Origin: Caldisericota bacterium
GTDB taxonomy: Bacteria; Caldisericota; Caldisericia; Cryosericales; Cryosericaceae
Direction of reading: 5' to 3'
DNA length: 7,833 nucleotides
Assembly: GCA_026390245.1 (NCBI GenBank)
Contig: JAPLGI010000148.1
Location: 1-7,833 of the forward strand
Shown: positions 6,574 through 7,833 of the stretch, one piece after another
Layout: each line of letters opens with the position of its first letter
Position numbering within the stretch: position 1 is the first letter of the stretch
Notes under the pieces: model-generated
Databases searched by the model: none
Told to the model about the DNA's origin: nothing
What the model saw: the letters and a program-made list of their open reading frames with translations, nothing else
Position numbers and translations under genes: made by a program

Positions 6574-6609
6574 AACAGAAAGGCGGGAGAGGCTTCTGCC
6601 TCACCCGCC
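6574..6609 (-). terminator. Terminator-like attenuator hairpin just before thrC
   Basis: On the minus strand, GGCGGG (6609-6604) pairs with CCCGCC (6587-6582). After a T-T mismatch, GAGGC (6602-6598) pairs with GCCTC (6593-6589), closing an AGAA loop. The 11 pairs are followed by TTTCTGTT (6581-6574) and then immediately by the thrC ribosome binding site GAGGAGG. No promoter can fit between the hairpin and the thrC ATG at 6562, so transcripts reaching thrC must pass through it. That makes a conditional terminator more likely than a simple end-of-gene terminator. The T-tract is interrupted, so the strength is uncertain. Confidence 0.6.
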
Positions 6610-6654
6610 CATGTCATTCGTTGCTGATATGGCCGACCAGTCATCGATGGACAT
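6601..6654 (-). CDS. Possible 17-codon leader ORF before thrC
   Basis: An ATG at 6654 opens a 17-residue frame (MSIDDWSAISATNDMGG) that stops with TGA at 6603-6601. That stop lies inside the 5' arm of the terminator-like hairpin, which is the geometry of a translated attenuator leader. Against this, the peptide has one Thr and two Ile and is not rich in any regulatory amino acid. The only purine-rich stretch upstream (GGATGG) is also too close to the ATG to be a good ribosome binding site. I list it as a weak candidate because of its position only. Confidence 0.15.
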   Translation of the reverse strand: MSIDDWSAISATNDMGG

Positions 6655-6824
6655 TCCATCCAGGCCGTACTTCGCTTGCCGCCTTCCGTTTCGCTATGCG
6701 CTACTTGCCGCCTGAGTCTCTGTCAGGTGATGGTCGGCAAGAAACCGCGTTTCAGGGCCCTGCAATGAATTGAGGTGCGAAGGCTCATGTCATGATACCT
6801 GACTTGCCATGGAATCAGGGCTGG

Positions 6825-7832
6825 CTACTTCCATCCATTTGCCATGGTGAGGGCCATTATTGCCTTCTGGGCATGGAGCCTGTTCTCTCCAATGTCGTAA
6901 ATGATCGAACGAGGACCACTTGCTACAGCATCGTCCACTTCATTCCCTCGGTCAACCGGCATGGGGTGAATGAAGTAGGCCTTGTTCGTCAGGTCGTTGA
7001 GCTCTGAGGTGAACCTCCAATCCTTGTATGGAAGCGCAGCTTTTTGGTCTTCCTCTTTGCCAATGGCATATCTCTTTGGACTCATCCAGTTTCTTGAATA
7101 GACGACATCAGCACCCCTGACTGCCTCAAACCTGTCATGGGTTGTCTCGAAGGTCGCCCCCGACTCCTCAGCATTTTTCCGCGCCATCTCAATGACCTCT
7201 GGATCAAGGTCAAAACCCTCGGGATATGCCAGAGTGAAGTTCATTCCATATCTTGGAAGCAGAAGGGCATCTTCCTGGACGGAGCTCCACGAACGAACCA
7301 TTGAGGAGTACCCCCACATCATGACTATCTTTTTTCCCTTAACATCCCCCATGTGTTCCTGCAGTCCCATGAGGTCCGCAAGCCCCTGGCACGGATGATA
7401 CTTGTCGTGAGCCATTGAGACGATGGGAATTGTTGCATACTTCGCATATTCTCTGAGCAGCTCTTCGCCATCACCGTACTGCTCAATGGCATCTTCAAGA
7501 ATCCTTATCCCAAGACCAACACCATACCTGGACATGATGCTTGCTGCATCCTCGATCGTTTCGCCTGCCTTGCCTGCTGACTTCAATCTCATCGACTTCG
7601 GCTCGAGAAACTGAGCGTGGCCTCCGAGTTCCGTGGCCGCTGCCTCAAAAGACTGCCTCGTCCTCACCGAAGGGTTATAGAAGAACATGAAGAACGTCCT
7701 GAGCTTCATGATCTGTGTATATGGCTCTTCATACCTGTGCTTCTTCATGTCTTTTGCAAGAGCAAGGACTTCATCAAGCCATTCCTTTCTCCAGTCCTGC
7801 GTGGTAATCAGATCTTTGCCATAAAGGTCCAT
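6825..7832 (-). CDS. Knotted-type aspartate/ornithine carbamoyltransferase family protein, substrate uncertain
   Basis: Family members transfer the carbamoyl group of carbamoyl phosphate to an amino group in the cytosol. The 335-residue length is normal. The carbamoyl-phosphate loop is seen as NPSVRTR at residues 53-59 (usual form STRTR), followed by HPCQ at 146-149. The second domain has WGYSS at 173-177 and the stretch AYPEGFDLDPEV near 202-213, which resembles YgeW. The amino-acid-binding loop reads HPMPVDRGNEV at 289-299, closer to the HPGPVNRG of aspartate transcarbamylase than to the HCLP of ornithine or acetylornithine enzymes. The C-terminal ENRLHAQKAIMA (316-327) resembles acetylornithine and ornithine types. 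The GTG/ATG choice cannot be tested upstream because the ATG lies one base from the window edge. GC is lower than in the neighbours. Family membership is secure; substrate (ornithine, an acylated ornithine, aspartate or an unknown amine) is not. Confidence 0.9.
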   Translation of the reverse strand: MDLYGKDLITTQDWRKEWLDEVLALAKDMKKHRYEEPYTQIMKLRTFFMFFYNPSVRTRQSFEAAATELGGHAQFLEPKSMRLKSAGKAGETIEDAASIMSRYGVGLGIRILEDAIEQYGDGEELLREYAKYATIPIVSMAHDKYHPCQGLADLMGLQEHMGDVKGKKIVMMWGYSSMVRSWSSVQEDALLLPRYGMNFTLAYPEGFDLDPEVIEMARKNAEESGATFETTHDRFEAVRGADVVYSRNWMSPKRYAIGKEEDQKAALPYKDWRFTSELNDLTNKAYFIHPMPVDRGNEVDDAVASGPRSIIYDIGENRLHAQKAIMALTMANGWK

Positions 7833-7833
7833 T

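Larger units (their letters stand above)
6563..6824 (-). promoter_or_regulatory. Structured leader region upstream of thrC
   Basis: This 262-base gap has no convincing gene. On the minus strand it holds, in order: a possible -10 box TATCAT (6797-6792) without a good -35; a small GAAAC/GTTTC hairpin (6753-6741); CTTGCCG (6741-6735) that can pair with either of two CGGCAAG copies (6710-6704 and 6681-6675), the first enclosing a CCTGA/TCAGG stem (6727-6711); and GCCGACCA (6738-6731), which can instead pair with TGGTCGGC (6639-6632). The region ends in a terminator-like hairpin next to the thrC ribosome binding site. I saw no T-box GGGTGG-ACCGCG signature and no riboswitch class that I recognise. 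The regulatory role is inferred from the pairings. Confidence 0.45.

Noticed and set aside
5633..6715. 360-residue plus-strand ORF opposite thrC
   Set aside because: It is antisense to a fully intact thrC, is rich in Cys and Arg with no recognisable domain, and arises from the high GC of the opposite strand.
6563..6824. T-box riboswitch upstream of thrC
   Set aside because: No GGGTGG-ACCGCG antiterminator motif or specifier-loop arrangement could be found, although a terminator-like hairpin is present.

Overview
The window is a gene-dense bacterial chromosome segment. Every gene I can support lies on the minus strand, so the text follows transcription from high to low coordinates. The order is a carbamoyltransferase (7832-6825), threonine synthase thrC (6562-5321), seryl-tRNA synthetase serS (5206-3938), a tRNA-Ser(UGA) gene (3845-3758), rapZ (3699-2830), yvcK (2833-1523), whiA (1516-620), and the first 217 codons of a sigma-54 factor (rpoN-like, 653 to beyond base 1). 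The rapZ-yvcK-whiA trio is typical of Gram-positive bacteria and related monoderm or deep-branching phyla. A sigma-54 gene in the same run fits Firmicutes-like or deep-branching lineages better than most Actinobacteria. The exact phylum cannot be fixed from the sequence alone. Hand counts on sample lines put most genes at about 53-65% GC.

The right end (6825-7832) holds a transcarbamylase that combines YgeW/acetylornithine-type features with an aspartate-transcarbamylase-like HPxPVxRGxEV signature. It is visibly lower in GC (about 47-53%). Its 262-base gap to thrC has several mutually exclusive pairing segments. It ends in a terminator-like hairpin directly abutting the thrC ribosome binding site, which suggests transcription attenuation of thrC.

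The centre is a translation-of-serine module. thrC ends at a clear intrinsic terminator whose T-tract and 3' arm overlap a candidate serS promoter. serS is followed after 92 bases by its own substrate tRNA, tRNA-Ser(UGA). A long hairpin lies between them, and its 3' arm forms the spacer of a good TTGACA/TAGACT promoter for the tRNA.

The left half is a tightly coupled operon: rapZ (GTG start), yvcK (GTG start overlapping the rapZ stop as GTGA), whiA (6-base gap) and rpoN (34-base overlap with whiA). No terminator or separate promoter is visible between the tRNA and rapZ, so the operon may be read from the tRNA promoter. YvcK carries an N-terminal two-helix membrane segment. The sigma-54 protein has a recognisable core-binding domain but a strongly divergent region I. 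Two initiation codons (rapZ, yvcK) differ from the longest reading frames and were chosen on ribosome binding site, overlap and family length.
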